NCBI RefSeq assembly: GCF_001684975.1
Contig: NZ_MAYH01000023.1
Coordinates: 248,001 to 312,000 of the forward strand
DNA length: 64,000 bases
Source: Chryseobacterium artocarpi
GTDB lineage: Bacteria; Bacteroidota; Bacteroidia; Flavobacteriales; Weeksellaceae
Direction of reading: 5' to 3'
In this document: positions 23,106 to 32,405 of the stretch, piece by piece
Layout of the letters: each line of letters opens with the position of its first letter
How positions within the stretch are numbered: position 1 is the first letter of the stretch
The notes under the pieces: model-generated
The model's input: the letters and a program-made list of their open reading frames with translations, nothing else
The model's database searches: none
Told to the model about the DNA's origin: nothing
Made by a program: the position numbers and the translations under genes

Positions 23106-23934
23106 AGAAATTTTGATTGTTTGGGATTACACTTCCATTCTCTACCGATTTGAAATAAAGACCTTCCTTTCCGGTATTTTCCAGCCACGAAAATTCTTCA
23201 TGGAGATTTACTATTTTTCCTACAATTACCAGCGATGGTGAAGCGAATACTTTATCACCAAAAGTAGTGTTGAAGTCATCAAATGATGAAGTATAGACCT
23301 TCTGATAAGGTGTTGTAGCCTGTTCAATGACTGCAATTTTTTTATCGTCGGAAATTTCAAGCTGCCTGAATTTCTCTACAAGGCTGGTAAGATTTCCTTT
23401 AGACATATAGAAAACAAGGGTATCACTGGTTGTGGCAAGTTCTTTCCAATATTCTTCATTAAGGATGTCTGATTTGTAATATGTCAGAAAACGCACAGAT
23501 GTTGAATATCCTCTTGCCGTCAAAGGCATCCCTGCAAATGCTGCTGCTCCCAGCGCTGCTGTAATTCCCGGAATGATTTCGTAGGGAATGTAGTTTTGTT
23601 TTAAAGCCTGCAATTCATCCAGAATATTGGAGAAGATGGAAACATCACCTCCTTTAAGTCTTACGATCGTTTTATTCTGACGGGCATACTCCACCATTAG
23701 GGTATTGATATGAGATTGGGGAGTAGATGCGTTTTTACTGCATTCTTTACCTACATAGATTATTTCTGTACCTTCATTAGCGTACATTTCCAGAATTTCA
23801 GGGCTTACAAGACGATCACATAAGATGACGTCTGCTTTTGCAATGGCATTTACAGCTTTTACAGTGATAAGTTCAGGGTTGCCGGGTCCTGCACCGATAA
23901 GGTAAACCTTTGGTGATTTTATATTTGTTTTCAT
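23089..23934 (-). CDS. cobA: Uroporphyrinogen-III C-methyltransferase
   Basis: 281 residues. It makes precorrin-2 from uroporphyrinogen III with two S-adenosylmethionine molecules. Family motifs are clear: VYLIGAGPGNPELITVKA, ADVILCDRLVSPEIL, IVRLKGGDVSIFSN, IIPGITAALGAAAFAGMPLTARG. The GKECSKNASTPQSHIN segment is the expected H-rich loop in altered form. Together with the siroheme-synthase domain at the end of the cluster it can supply siroheme for sulfite reductase, which explains its place among cys genes. A vitamin B12 route is not indicated nearby. Confidence 0.95.
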   Translation of the reverse strand: MKTNIKSPKVYLIGAGPGNPELITVKAVNAIAKADVILCDRLVSPEILEMYANEGTEIIYVGKECSKNASTPQSHINTLMVEYARQNKTIVRLKGGDVSIFSNILDELQALKQNYIPYEIIPGITAALGAAAFAGMPLTARGYSTSVRFLTYYKSDILNEEYWKELATTSDTLVFYMSKGNLTSLVEKFRQLEISDDKKIAVIEQATTPYQKVYTSSFDDFNTTFGDKVFASPSLVIVGKIVNLHEEFSWLENTGKEGLYFKSVENGSVIPNNQNFFEYAV

Positions 23935-23955
23935 TGAAGTCGGTTAATTAAGGTG

Positions 23956-24867
23956 TTAGAAGAGTCCTTCTACAGACAGATACCTTTCTCCGGTATCGTA
24001 ATTGATGGTAAGGATTTTAGCTTTAGATTGTATTTCCGGTAAATGTTTTGCGATGGCTGCCAAAGCTGCTCCTGTAGAAACTCCTACAAAAAGACCTTCT
24101 TTTTTGGCTGCATTGATGGCATATTCGTAAGCTTCATCTTTACCTACTGTAATAACTCCGTCAAGTAATGTTAAATCTAAAATAGATGGTACAAATCCTG
24201 CTCCAAGTCCCTGTAAAGGATGTGGTGCCGGGCTTCCTCCGCTTAATACAGGAGATAATTCCGGTTCTACGGCAATTACTTTTACGTTGGGATATTTTTC
24301 TTTTACGGTTTTTGCAATTCCGGTGATATGTCCTCCGGTTCCTACTCCGGTAATGATATAATCCAGCCCATCAGGGAAGTCTTGTAAAATTTCCTGAGCG
24401 GTTGTTTCTGTATGTACTTTTACGTTTGCAGGATTATCAAACTGTCTTGGAATCCATGACTTTGGGGTTTCTTCTGCCAGTTCATTTGCTTTTTCAATGG
24501 CACCTTTCATTCCTTTTTCTCTTGGCGTCAGTACGAATTCAGCTCCGTAAGCTTCCATGATCTTGCGGCGTTCGATACTCATGCTTTCAGGCATTACGAG
24601 AATAAGCTTATATCCTTTTACAGCAGCTACCAGGGCAAGTCCTATTCCTGTATTTCCGCTTGTAGGCTCTATAATTGTACTGTCTTTGCTTAATAATCCT
24701 TTGGCTTCGGCATCTTCTATCATTGCTAATGCAATTCTGTCCTTAATACTACCTCCAGGGTTGCTTTTTTCCAGTTTGATCCAGACTTCGTGATCTGTAT
24801 TGAAAAGATTATTAATTTTTACGACGGGTGTATTCCCTATCGTTTCTAATGCGTTCTGAAATTTCAT
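23956..24867 (-). CDS. cysK: Cysteine synthase (O-acetylserine sulfhydrylase)
   Basis: 303 residues. It joins sulfide to O-acetylserine using pyridoxal phosphate. The PLP lysine lies in [12 protein letters not shown], the substrate loop is [11 protein letters not shown], and the phosphate-binding loop is [11 protein letters not shown]. The end [13 protein letters not shown] is typical of the family. Length and motifs fit either the CysK or CysM branch; I prefer CysK. It follows the serine acetyltransferase gene, the usual partner. Confidence 0.93.
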   Translation of the reverse strand: MKFQNALETIGNTPVVKINNLFNTDHEVWIKLEKSNPGGSIKDRIALAMIEDAEAKGLLSKDSTIIEPTSGNTGIGLALVAAVKGYKLILVMPESMSIERRKIMEAYGAEFVLTPREKGMKGAIEKANELAEETPKSWIPRQFDNPANVKVHTETTAQEILQDFPDGLDYIITGVGTGGHITGIAKTVKEKYPNVKVIAVEPELSPVLSGGSPAPHPLQGLGAGFVPSILDLTLLDGVITVGKDEAYEYAINAAKKEGLFVGVSTGAALAAIAKHLPEIQSKAKILTINYDTGERYLSVEGLF

Positions 24868-24895
24868 ATCAATATAATTTTTATTTTTTTGCTTT

Positions 24896-25726
24896 CTATA
24901 TTACAAAGGTTAAAGATTCCGGTAAAGAGCTGTTATCCTTTATTTTTATTTCACTTTTATGATAGACCAGAGAATTGGGTGGTACATCCTGAGTGATCCA
25001 TACATTTCCTCCGATAATACTTTCTCTGCCTATGGTTGTATTTCCTCCTAAAATTGTTGCTCCTGAATAGATAATGACATGATCTTCAATATTAGGATGT
25101 CTTTTTTGGTTGGCTTTTTCTTTAGAAACATTTAAGGCTCCGAGAGTTACTCCCTGATAAATTTTAACATGATTTCCTATAATGGTGGTTTCGCCAATGA
25201 CAATTCCTGTTCCGTGATCTATGAAAAAAGATTCTCCAATCACTGCTCCCGGATGAATATCAATTCCTGTTTTGCTGTGGGCATATTCTGAAATGACACG
25301 TGGTAATATTTTCACTTCCTGGCGCCATAACTGATGCGAAATACGATAAACATAAGTTGCAAAGAAACCTGGATAAGCAAGATATACTTCTTCAAGAGAA
25401 TCTGCTGCAGGATCGAATTCCAGAATAGATTTTGCGTCTAAAACAAGCTTGTCATACAATTCAGGGAGCGTCTCAAAGAACTGTTTAACATGTGTTTCTG
25501 CATTTTCTTTGTCCGCTGTGATAATCGTGATCAGATCCAAAAGTGTTTTTTGTAAATCTTCAAATCTGCTTTTCAGCTGCTCTTCACTATTGTCATTCTG
25601 AGGAAGGAAAAGTACTTCGTACAAATCTTTCACCCATTTTTTTGTCTTTATCTTATCAAAGAATCCATGAATATTATTTTGTTTCGTCTGATGAATTCTT
25701 GCAATTAAATTAATTGGAATAGCCAT
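24896..25726 (-). CDS. cysE: Serine O-acetyltransferase
   Basis: 276 residues. An amino-terminal helical part (about 1-165) is followed by a left-handed beta-helix of hexapeptide repeats: [34 protein letters not shown] and [29 protein letters not shown]. The catalytic His of DHGTG and the KRHP loop are present. It resembles the EpsC-type branch, with a long amino-terminal domain. It makes O-acetylserine for the cysteine synthase encoded next. It lies 4 bases after cysN, so both belong to one operon. Confidence 0.93.
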   Translation of the reverse strand: MAIPINLIARIHQTKQNNIHGFFDKIKTKKWVKDLYEVLFLPQNDNSEEQLKSRFEDLQKTLLDLITIITADKENAETHVKQFFETLPELYDKLVLDAKSILEFDPAADSLEEVYLAYPGFFATYVYRISHQLWRQEVKILPRVISEYAHSKTGIDIHPGAVIGESFFIDHGTGIVIGETTIIGNHVKIYQGVTLGALNVSKEKANQKRHPNIEDHVIIYSGATILGGNTTIGRESIIGGNVWITQDVPPNSLVYHKSEIKIKDNSSLPESLTFVI

Positions 25727-25730
25727 TTTT

Positions 25731-26969
25731 CTATTGAATTATACAGGCTGCAACGGTAGAATTTGAGGTTTCATCCACTAAAATTGCTGATCCTGTTGTT
25801 TTATTACTTATAAAACTATCATAGACCAAAGGTTGTGCCGTTCGAAGGGTAACTTTCACAATTTCATTAAGTTTGATTTCGCTTTCAATATGTTCATGCT
25901 GAAGCGTATTGACATTGATTTTATAATCCACTTCCTTCACAATAGCTTTTACAACTCTGCTGTTTTGCTGAAGCAGGTATTTGTTGCCTGGCTGTAATGG
26001 TTTTTGATCCAGCCAGCATAAAAGTATTTCAAGATCTTTTTCTACCGCCGGAAGTTCTTCTGTTGTAGCAAAAATGTCTCCTCTGCTGATATCCAGATCG
26101 TGTGTAATATGAATAACCGCCGGCTGTCCTTCCACTACTTCTTCTTTTTCGATTCCGTTTATTTCAATCTTAGAGATTTCACTTGTTAACCCTGCCGGAA
26201 GAATGTGTACAGAATCTCCTTTTTTGAATTTTCCGCTTAATATCTGCCCTGCATAACCTCTGTAATCATGCAATTCTTCAGTCTGAGGACGAATCACATA
26301 CTGTACCTGAAAACGGTTTCCTTTATTTTGTTCTTCGTTCAATGTTACCTGTTCCAGATATTCTAAAAGTGATTTTCCTTCATACCATTCAGTTCTGGAT
26401 GAGATGGAAACGATGTTATCTCCTTTTAATGCGGAAATCGGGAAATAGCTTACGTCATTTAAGTCCAGATTTTCTGCAATTTTTGAATAGTCTGCTTTAA
26501 TGGTTTCAAAAACATCTTCTGAATAATCCACCATATCCATTTTATTAATTGCAACAGCTACTTTTTTCAGTTTTAAAAGAGATGCAATAATGGAATGTCT
26601 TCTGGTTTGTTCAATAACACCTTTACGAGCGTCAATAAGAATGACCATCAGATCGGAATTGGATGCCCCGGTGATCATATTACGGGTATATTGTACATGT
26701 CCCGGAGCATCGGCAATGATAAATTTCCTTTTGGGTGTTGAGAAATAGCGGTAGGCAACATCAATGGTTATTCCCTGCTCTCTTTCTGCTCTCAGCCCAT
26801 CAGTTAAAAGGGCTAAGTCTACACCGTCTTCATTTTTGTTTTTAGAATGTTTCTCTAGTACTTCCAGCTGATCCTGTAAAATACTTTTGCTATCGTAAAG
26901 CAGTCTTCCGATAAGGGTACTTTTCCCATCATCTACGCTTCCTGCTGTTATAAATCTTAATATATCCAT
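25731..26969 (-). CDS. cysN: Sulfate adenylyltransferase subunit 1 (GTPase)
   Basis: 412 residues. The GTPase domain shows the P-loop SVDDGKSTLIGRLLYDSK, switch motif DAPGHVQYTRNM and NKMD; translation-factor-like beta domains follow. No APS kinase (CysC) domain is fused, unlike many relatives. This agrees with reduction at the APS level by the CysH-like enzyme of the same operon. With CysD it activates sulfate to adenosine 5'-phosphosulfate, driven by GTP hydrolysis. Confidence 0.96.
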   Translation of the reverse strand: MDILRFITAGSVDDGKSTLIGRLLYDSKSILQDQLEVLEKHSKNKNEDGVDLALLTDGLRAEREQGITIDVAYRYFSTPKRKFIIADAPGHVQYTRNMITGASNSDLMVILIDARKGVIEQTRRHSIIASLLKLKKVAVAINKMDMVDYSEDVFETIKADYSKIAENLDLNDVSYFPISALKGDNIVSISSRTEWYEGKSLLEYLEQVTLNEEQNKGNRFQVQYVIRPQTEELHDYRGYAGQILSGKFKKGDSVHILPAGLTSEISKIEINGIEKEEVVEGQPAVIHITHDLDISRGDIFATTEELPAVEKDLEILLCWLDQKPLQPGNKYLLQQNSRVVKAIVKEVDYKINVNTLQHEHIESEIKLNEIVKVTLRTAQPLVYDSFISNKTTGSAILVDETSNSTVAACIIQ

Positions 26970-27052
26970 CTGTTTTTGTTTATGAGTAATGAATAATGAG
27001 CAATGAGTAATAGTTAATATTATAATTAAAAGCTATAAAATCAATTGTTTAT

Positions 27053-27961
27053 CTAAAAATAACCGCCTTTTTTACGGTCTTCCATAGCTGCTTCTGTTAC
27101 TCTGTCATCGATTCTTGTTTCCCCACGTTCTGAAATTCTTGTTGCTACAATCTCTTCAATAACGGCATCAATGGTTTCTGCATAAGATTCTACAGCGGCA
27201 GTGCATGTCATATCACCTACAGTTCGGTAACGAATTTTCTTTGTGGTAATAATATCTTCAGGCTCTAAGAATACATGCTCTGAATTGGCAAGCCATTGTC
27301 CGTTAAAATCTACAACTTCCCTTTCGTGCGAGAAATAGATAGAGGGTAAGGCTATTTTTTCTCTGCGGATATAGTTCCAGATGTCAAGCTCAGTCCAGTT
27401 ACTGATTGGGAAAACTCTTACATTTTCTCCTTTGTGAATCTTTCCATTAAAGATATTCCACAGCTCCGGGCGCTGAAGTTTCGGATCCCATTGCCCGAAT
27501 TCATCACGAACAGAGAATATTCTTTCTTTGGCGCGGGCTTTTTCTTCATCTCTTCTGGCTCCTCCTATGCATGCATCAAATTCAAATTCTTCAATTGTAT
27601 CTAATAAAGTATAGGTTTGCAGCCAGTTTCTGCTTGGGAATTTACCTTTTGCTTCAGTGAGTTTTTTACTTTTGATCGTATCTTCTACTTTTCTTGCCAC
27701 TAAATCTATTCCCAGCTGCTCAACCAGTTGATCCCGGAACTCAAGGACTTCGGGAAAATTATGTCCTGTGTCTACATGAACGAATTTGAAAGGAATCTTC
27801 CCGTGAAAGAATGCCTTTCTTGCCAGGTGAGCCAGTACAATACTGTCTTTTCCACCACTGAATAATAAAGCGGGACGCTCAAACTGTCCGGCAACTTCTC
27901 TTAATATGTAAATAGATTCGGCTTCCAGCTGATCTAAATAGTTTAATTGTTGTATTGACAT
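27053..27961 (-). CDS. cysD: Sulfate adenylyltransferase subunit 2
   Basis: 302 residues from the ATG at 27961. A longer frame to 27997 would overlap cysH by 25 bases and its extra residues do not fit the family, so the shorter start (12 bases after the cysH stop) is chosen. The PP-loop LLFSGGKDSIVLAHLA binds ATP, and FKFVHVDTGHNFPEVLEFRD and GGARRDEEKARAKERIFSVRD are family hallmarks. It forms the ATP sulfurylase with CysN. Confidence 0.96.
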   Translation of the reverse strand: MSIQQLNYLDQLEAESIYILREVAGQFERPALLFSGGKDSIVLAHLARKAFFHGKIPFKFVHVDTGHNFPEVLEFRDQLVEQLGIDLVARKVEDTIKSKKLTEAKGKFPSRNWLQTYTLLDTIEEFEFDACIGGARRDEEKARAKERIFSVRDEFGQWDPKLQRPELWNIFNGKIHKGENVRVFPISNWTELDIWNYIRREKIALPSIYFSHEREVVDFNGQWLANSEHVFLEPEDIITTKKIRYRTVGDMTCTAAVESYAETIDAVIEEIVATRISERGETRIDDRVTEAAMEDRKKGGYF

Positions 27962-27972
27962 TTTTATCTTTT

Positions 27973-28692
27973 TTATTGATGAATATGCAGACCGCACTCT
28001 TTTTTATTAGCATCTTCCCACCACCAGCGTCCTGCCCTGAAATCTTCTCCTTCCTGAATAGCTCTTGTACATGGTTCACATCCAATGCTTACAAAACCTT
28101 TTTTATGGAGATAGTTGTAAGGTAAATGATTGTCTTTTACATAGTCTGTCACCTGTTCAGTGCTCCAGTGAAGAATCGGATGAAACTTAATGATCTTATT
28201 ATCTTCATCCCATTCCAATGCAGGCATATTTTGTCTGTTGGGAGAATGTTCGGCTCTTAAACCTGTGATCCAAACTTTATATCCTTGTAATGCTTTTTTC
28301 AATGGATGTACCTTACGGATTGTACAGCATGCTTTTCTTTGATCCACAGATTGATAAAATGAATTGGGACCGTTTTGGGATACAAAATTTCTCAGTTCTT
28401 CTGTGTCCGGATAATAGGCTTTAATCTCCTTTTTAAAGAAGGCTTTTGTAGAAGCCCACGTTTCATAGGTTTGTTCAAAAAGTCTTCCGGTGTCCAACGT
28501 AAAAATATCAACCTCTAAGTTTTTTATCAGATGAGTGATTACCTGATCCTCATAGCTGAAGCTGGTAGAAAAAACCACTTCATTCGGAAATCTTTCTATC
28601 AGTCTTTGCAAAAAATCGGCTTGAGAAGACTCTCCTGCAAGCTCTTCCTGAAGTTTTTCGAATTCAATTTTCAGACTATTTTCCATTTTCAT
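27973..28692 (-). CDS. cysH: Adenylyl-sulfate (APS) reductase, CysH family
   Basis: 239 residues. The PAPS/APS reductase fold is evident (VVFSTSFSYEDQVITHLI, VWITGLRAEHSPNRQ, catalytic KKECGLH near the end). The pairs ACC (KACCTIRKVHPL) and CxxC (CEPCTRA) are the four ligands of the [4Fe-4S] cluster that marks the APS-using branch. The cluster has no APS kinase gene, which agrees. It is the first structural gene behind a predicted promoter with a dyad, and is followed 12 bases later by cysD. Confidence 0.95.
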   Translation of the reverse strand: MKMENSLKIEFEKLQEELAGESSQADFLQRLIERFPNEVVFSTSFSYEDQVITHLIKNLEVDIFTLDTGRLFEQTYETWASTKAFFKKEIKAYYPDTEELRNFVSQNGPNSFYQSVDQRKACCTIRKVHPLKKALQGYKVWITGLRAEHSPNRQNMPALEWDEDNKIIKFHPILHWSTEQVTDYVKDNHLPYNYLHKKGFVSIGCEPCTRAIQEGEDFRAGRWWWEDANKKECGLHIHQ

Positions 28693-28708
28693 TTGAAATT
28701 TGTTGTTG

Positions 28709-28743
28709 CAAATATATATAAAATTCTATAACTCCTATCAAAA
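28709..28743 (-). promoter_or_regulatory. Predicted promoter of the cysH operon
   Basis: On the minus strand TTTTG (28743-28739) and, 22 bases later, TATATTTG (28716-28709), an exact TAnnTTTG element. The leader before the cysH ATG would be only about ten bases. Confidence 0.6.
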
Positions 28744-28749
28744 TAGTAG
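28732..28749. promoter_or_regulatory. Candidate Rrf2-family operator on the cysH promoter
   Basis: CTCCTAT-CAAA-ATAGTAG is an imperfect dyad with one mismatch. Outer arms AAATTCTA (28721-28728) and TAGAATTT (28747-28754) extend the symmetry with an offset. It lies on the -33 element and next to an Rrf2 regulator gene. Confidence 0.45.
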
Positions 28750-28768
28750 AATTTAAATGAAAAAAAAT

Positions 28769-29185
28769 TTAATCTTTATTGATAAACTTAGTCAGAGTTG
28801 CCTCCATCATGCTTTTTCTGGTCTTTTCACGCACGATCATTAATTCTTTTCTGAGATAGCATACTGCTTCATCTACACAATCATCACATGCTTCATAGAA
28901 GTTTAAAGAAACGCATGGCGTAAGCGCAATGGGACCATCAAAAATGCGATAAATGTCTGCTAAAGATACATCATCAGGAGATTTTAACAGGTAATACCCT
29001 CCTACTTTACCTTGTTTGCTGTTAACAAGTTTAGCTCTTTTAAGTTCCAGAAGGATCTGCTCTAAGAATTTTTTGGGAATATTTTCGTCCTGTGCAATGA
29101 CTGAAGTGGGCAGATAGCCTTGATTGTAATTTCTTGCTAACCTGACCATGGCTTTTAGTGCGTATTTGCAACGTTTGGACATCAT
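28769..29185 (-). CDS. Rrf2-family transcriptional regulator of the cysteine cluster
   Basis: 138 residues. A winged helix (CKYALKAMVRLARNY to KLVNSKQGKVGGYYLLKSP) and the dimer helix are typical. Cysteines at TPC, ACDDC and AVC near residues 90-110 occupy the place where IscR-type members bind an iron-sulfur cluster. CymR-type members instead sense cysteine synthesis through CysK. It lies just upstream of cysH in the same direction, and a dyad overlaps the cysH promoter between them. It probably represses sulfate assimilation when cysteine is ample; this is inference from the family and position. Confidence 0.9.
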   Translation of the reverse strand: MMSKRCKYALKAMVRLARNYNQGYLPTSVIAQDENIPKKFLEQILLELKRAKLVNSKQGKVGGYYLLKSPDDVSLADIYRIFDGPIALTPCVSLNFYEACDDCVDEAVCYLRKELMIVREKTRKSMMEATLTKFINKD

Positions 29186-29521
29186 AATTTATGCAAGGTA
29201 TGACAAATTATCTTATAAATGAAATGTTTTCCGCTTAATGCTGAATTTCTCATGTAATCGCAAAAGCCCATAAAAGTCTTTTAACACTTAAGTTGATTTT
29301 AAGTTACAAGCAAACTACAGAGAAGTTCTCTTAAGTTAAAAAAATCAAAGATTTCTATGTTAATCTGCTAAATCCGTTAAATCTGCGAGCAAGAAATCAC
29401 GCGTAAACATCTGTAGGTCAGTGGTTAGGGATTAAGTTGCAAAAGTTTATTTTAAGTGAAAAACTGGATGCAGATCTGCTTGCCATAAATTATTCGTAAA
29501 TATCTGTGGTTAATATAGATG
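29186..29521. other. Intergenic region with decayed repeat sequence
   Basis: No reading frame of note. It contains pieces that look like dispersed intergenic repeats: AACACTTAAGTT (29283-29294) is identical to 19419-19430. Phrases such as AATCTGCTAAATCCGTTAAATC are of the low-information type often repeated between flavobacterial genes. Confidence 0.45.
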
Positions 29522-30007
29522 TTATAATACAAAATAAGCTAATTCTCTGCCTTCTTCAATTAGATTTTCATTTCTGTTAAATCCGCATTTAAGAAGTACC
29601 TTTTGAGAACCGATATTATCAAGATCTGTTATGGCAACAATTTCTTTCTTTTCATCTATTGAAAGGCAATAATCAACAACTGCTTTACATATTTGAGTCC
29701 CGATTCCTTTTCCCCAATAGTTTTCTCCGAGAATATATCCAATTTCTGTTTGATTAGGATTATGGTGGAAAACTCTGGCAAGACATATTCCAACAAAATT
29801 ATCATTCTGAGCATCAAATATTCCCCATCGGCTGAATGGTCCTTCTTTATAATCTGATAATGCTTTCTCGAACATTGCTTTAAACTCTTCAGGAGATTTG
29901 TAAGGCAGATGACGAGTAACATTTTCATTTTTAAATAGATCTAAAAATAAATTGAGGTCCTGAGAAGTAAACTCCCGTATGATAATGGTATCATTTTTAA
30001 AATACAT
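29522..30007 (-). CDS. RimJ/RimL-type GNAT acetyltransferase
   Basis: 161 residues from the ATG at 30007; an ATG five codons upstream is possible. The sequence follows the ribosomal-protein acetyltransferase pattern: IIIREFTSQDLNLFLDLFKNENVTRHLPYKSPEEF at the start, then QTEIGYILGENYWGKGIGTQICKAVVDYCL (the acetyl-CoA loop GKGIGT). The end holds EIVAITDLDNIGSQKVLLKCGF. The acceptor is unknown. Confidence 0.88.
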   Translation of the reverse strand: MYFKNDTIIIREFTSQDLNLFLDLFKNENVTRHLPYKSPEEFKAMFEKALSDYKEGPFSRWGIFDAQNDNFVGICLARVFHHNPNQTEIGYILGENYWGKGIGTQICKAVVDYCLSIDEKKEIVAITDLDNIGSQKVLLKCGFNRNENLIEEGRELAYFVL

Positions 30008-30100
30008 AAGAATAATTTGCATTTGAAATTGATGAATAAAATTACGTAAATAAACTCACAATTGTCGATAAAACCTGATAATATTCGTAATAAAGCAAAA

Positions 30101-30124
30101 ATGGGCTTAAATTTTTAAGCCCAT
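30101..30124 (-). terminator. Terminator after the metalloprotease gene
   Basis: ATGGGCTTAAA (30101-30111) pairs with TTTAAGCCCAT (30114-30124); on the minus strand TTTTTG follows. It lies about 70 bases past the M43 protease stop codon. Confidence 0.75.
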
Positions 30125-30192
30125 CTTTTATTCAACAAGTGAATAACTAACATATCAATACTAAATTATTTCATTAAATGCATGTTTTGATC

Positions 30193-32340
30193 CTATTTTT
30201 TAATGAACTTTTGGGAAGATTTCCCTAAAGAAGTTTCAATATCAATTAAATAAGTTCCGCTTAGGAAGTTTTTAACATCAACCTTATCACCAATAACTTT
30301 AGCATTCATTTTTCTTCCAAACATGTCGTAAACAGAAATTGATTTAATTTTTCCTTTTGTTTTAATATTTAATACATCAGAAACTGGATTTGGATAGATG
30401 GATGTTTCTGAGTTTGTTGTATCAACGTCTGAAGTGGATAATGATGATAATGCACAAGGGGTTGTAATATTGCCATTTGGTTGTGTATTATATCCAAATT
30501 CAGTTACAGAATAACCTGAACCATTGGTTTCAACAATCAATTTGAAATAACCGTTAATATTGTAGCCTTCGAATTGGTTTCTAAAACCAACATAAGCGGT
30601 TTTGCCAGACCAGTTAGTGTATGTAGGTGTGTACACATCAAGTTGTCCGGGAGTACCAGTTGGATAACCTATATTATTTGCATTAGTTATAGTGGTACAA
30701 GCCGGAATTAAACTAATATTTCTTGTTCCTGTTTCACATACTAATCCTTTCCAATAGGTTTCCAATTTTAATTGATTTGCTCCATAGTACCAAGCGCCAT
30801 ACCCTGCATCATCACTAAGCTCCGGGTTAATGATAAAATATTTCCAAGTTGCTCCGGAGTTAGTTGTTACTGTTGTTACAGTTGGGTTGGCATAACTTTC
30901 CAGAGGAGTTCCTGTAACTATTTTATAGGGATCTTTGTAAGAAAAAGTTAATGCCAAAGCTGTAGTTGACCCTAATGAAGCTACACCTCCTGTTATAGCC
31001 GGATTTCGGAATGTAATTGATGAGTTCAAGACCTGGCTTTTAGAATGACTGGTTGCCGCACCATTTATGGTAAGTGTAGCAGTAGTAGGGCTTGTAACTG
31101 TTATAGCTGCTGTTAGTCCTGTTGGTAATGAAGACGTGAAATGTGTTCCTGCAGTAAGAACTGTTCCATTGGGTACGGCAAATGTTGCTCCGTTTAGCGT
31201 AATTGTTGATTTAGGGGCAGATGCTACTGTTCCATCTAATGACACGGCTCCACTATTGTTTAAGTTTTCTGTAAATGTACTGTTGCTAAGGGTTAACTTA
31301 GGAGGAGTATTGGCAACTCCGGTTGCAATTAAGTTGGCAGGCTGCCATAAATTTATTCGCGAAGGATGGTTTAATGCTGCCAGCATTCTGTCAACTTGTC
31401 CATTGGTAAACATTTTATAACAGCCGGAAGAACCATTGTATCCCATATAGTTTTCAACGTTTACTTTTTGTCCAAGACAGTTGTTTCCAGTTGTACATCC
31501 TAATCCGGAAGAAGCATTTTCTACAGGGGTGTCAGCAACTCCATCACCATCATTACTTGGGTTTGCAGTTGAACATGGAATATTAAACGTGTGTTGAAGA
31601 TTTAACCAATGTCCAAATTCGTGAGTAAATGTATCAGAAAACTCGTTTGAAGCCACTGTTCCTGAAGCATTAAATATATAACGTCCATTATAAACAACTC
31701 TGGCTGTATTTACTGAAGCCATGTATGAATCCGGATACCAGGCAACTCCCGATTGATATAAATCCTTATCAGCATAGAGATCATTTTGTATATACACATT
31801 CATATACTTTGCATTATCCCATGCATCTGCGCCAATTTCTGCATCATATCCACCTCCATTGCCATATCCGCCTTTGAAAGGATGAAAAATCACTCCGCTT
31901 GTTGCTTTTCCTGTTGGATCAATTTTAGCTAATCGAAATTCAATATTTAATGTTCCTCTGATGGATTGGAAGTCAGGATCTACAGTATTTGAATCAGTGT
32001 TGATTCCATTGAAATTTAAATTGATCTGTTGCAGTAAGTCAACTACTTTTTGGTGATTTACTTTTACATTACTTTGAGATTCTCCATACACATGAAAAAC
32101 CACAGGGATGATGTAGGTTGGATTGTTGATCTTATTATCTAGTGAATTTTTGTTTGATCCCCTTTTTTTTATGAAATCTTTGGTGTATTTCTCAAAATTT
32201 TCATATTCAGCCTTAGATTTTGGGTGCAGTTCAAAATGTTTTTTCATCATTTCATCTGCCTTACACTCATGAGGTCTGGTTTCTTGAGCAAAACCTATTA
32301 TTGGAAATAGGGAAACAAGTAGTAATTTAAATTTTTTCAT
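30193..32340 (-). CDS. Secreted M43-family metalloprotease with type IX secretion tail
   Basis: 715 residues. Signal peptide 1-18 (FPIIGFAQ), then a propeptide and a pappalysin/ulilysin-like catalytic domain ending near 335. The zinc motif HEFGHWLNLQH (about residue 240) and the later Met-turn region (GCYKMFTNG) are intact. A cysteine pair lies near TFNIPC and GLGCTTGNNC. The middle (about 340-470) is a threonine- and serine-rich beta region, followed by a module with several aromatic residues. The last 75 residues (YPNPVSDVLNIKTKG to SSQKFIKK) are a T9SS type A sorting domain. It acts outside the cell. It is next to the hydroxyproline operon and may feed it with collagen peptides; that link is inference. 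Confidence 0.92.
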   Translation of the reverse strand: MKKFKLLLVSLFPIIGFAQETRPHECKADEMMKKHFELHPKSKAEYENFEKYTKDFIKKRGSNKNSLDNKINNPTYIIPVVFHVYGESQSNVKVNHQKVVDLLQQINLNFNGINTDSNTVDPDFQSIRGTLNIEFRLAKIDPTGKATSGVIFHPFKGGYGNGGGYDAEIGADAWDNAKYMNVYIQNDLYADKDLYQSGVAWYPDSYMASVNTARVVYNGRYIFNASGTVASNEFSDTFTHEFGHWLNLQHTFNIPCSTANPSNDGDGVADTPVENASSGLGCTTGNNCLGQKVNVENYMGYNGSSGCYKMFTNGQVDRMLAALNHPSRINLWQPANLIATGVANTPPKLTLSNSTFTENLNNSGAVSLDGTVASAPKSTITLNGATFAVPNGTVLTAGTHFTSSLPTGLTAAITVTSPTTATLTINGAATSHSKSQVLNSSITFRNPAITGGVASLGSTTALALTFSYKDPYKIVTGTPLESYANPTVTTVTTNSGATWKYFIINPELSDDAGYGAWYYGANQLKLETYWKGLVCETGTRNISLIPACTTITNANNIGYPTGTPGQLDVYTPTYTNWSGKTAYVGFRNQFEGYNINGYFKLIVETNGSGYSVTEFGYNTQPNGNITTPCALSSLSTSDVDTTNSETSIYPNPVSDVLNIKTKGKIKSISVYDMFGRKMNAKVIGDKVDVKNFLSGTYLIDIETSLGKSSQKFIKK

Positions 32341-32405
32341 GATTTTTGGATTTGTTTGTTAATAAATTGTTTTGGGTTTAATTTTGTGTGTTATGTGATG
32401 TTTTT

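Noticed and set aside
27962..27997. Upstream start for cysD
   Set aside because: Would overlap cysH and adds residues unlike the family; the ATG at 27961 fits both spacing and homology.
31067..31420. Plus-strand 117-codon frame inside the M43 protease gene
   Set aside because: It arises from the biased Thr/Ser-rich codons of the protease on the other strand.
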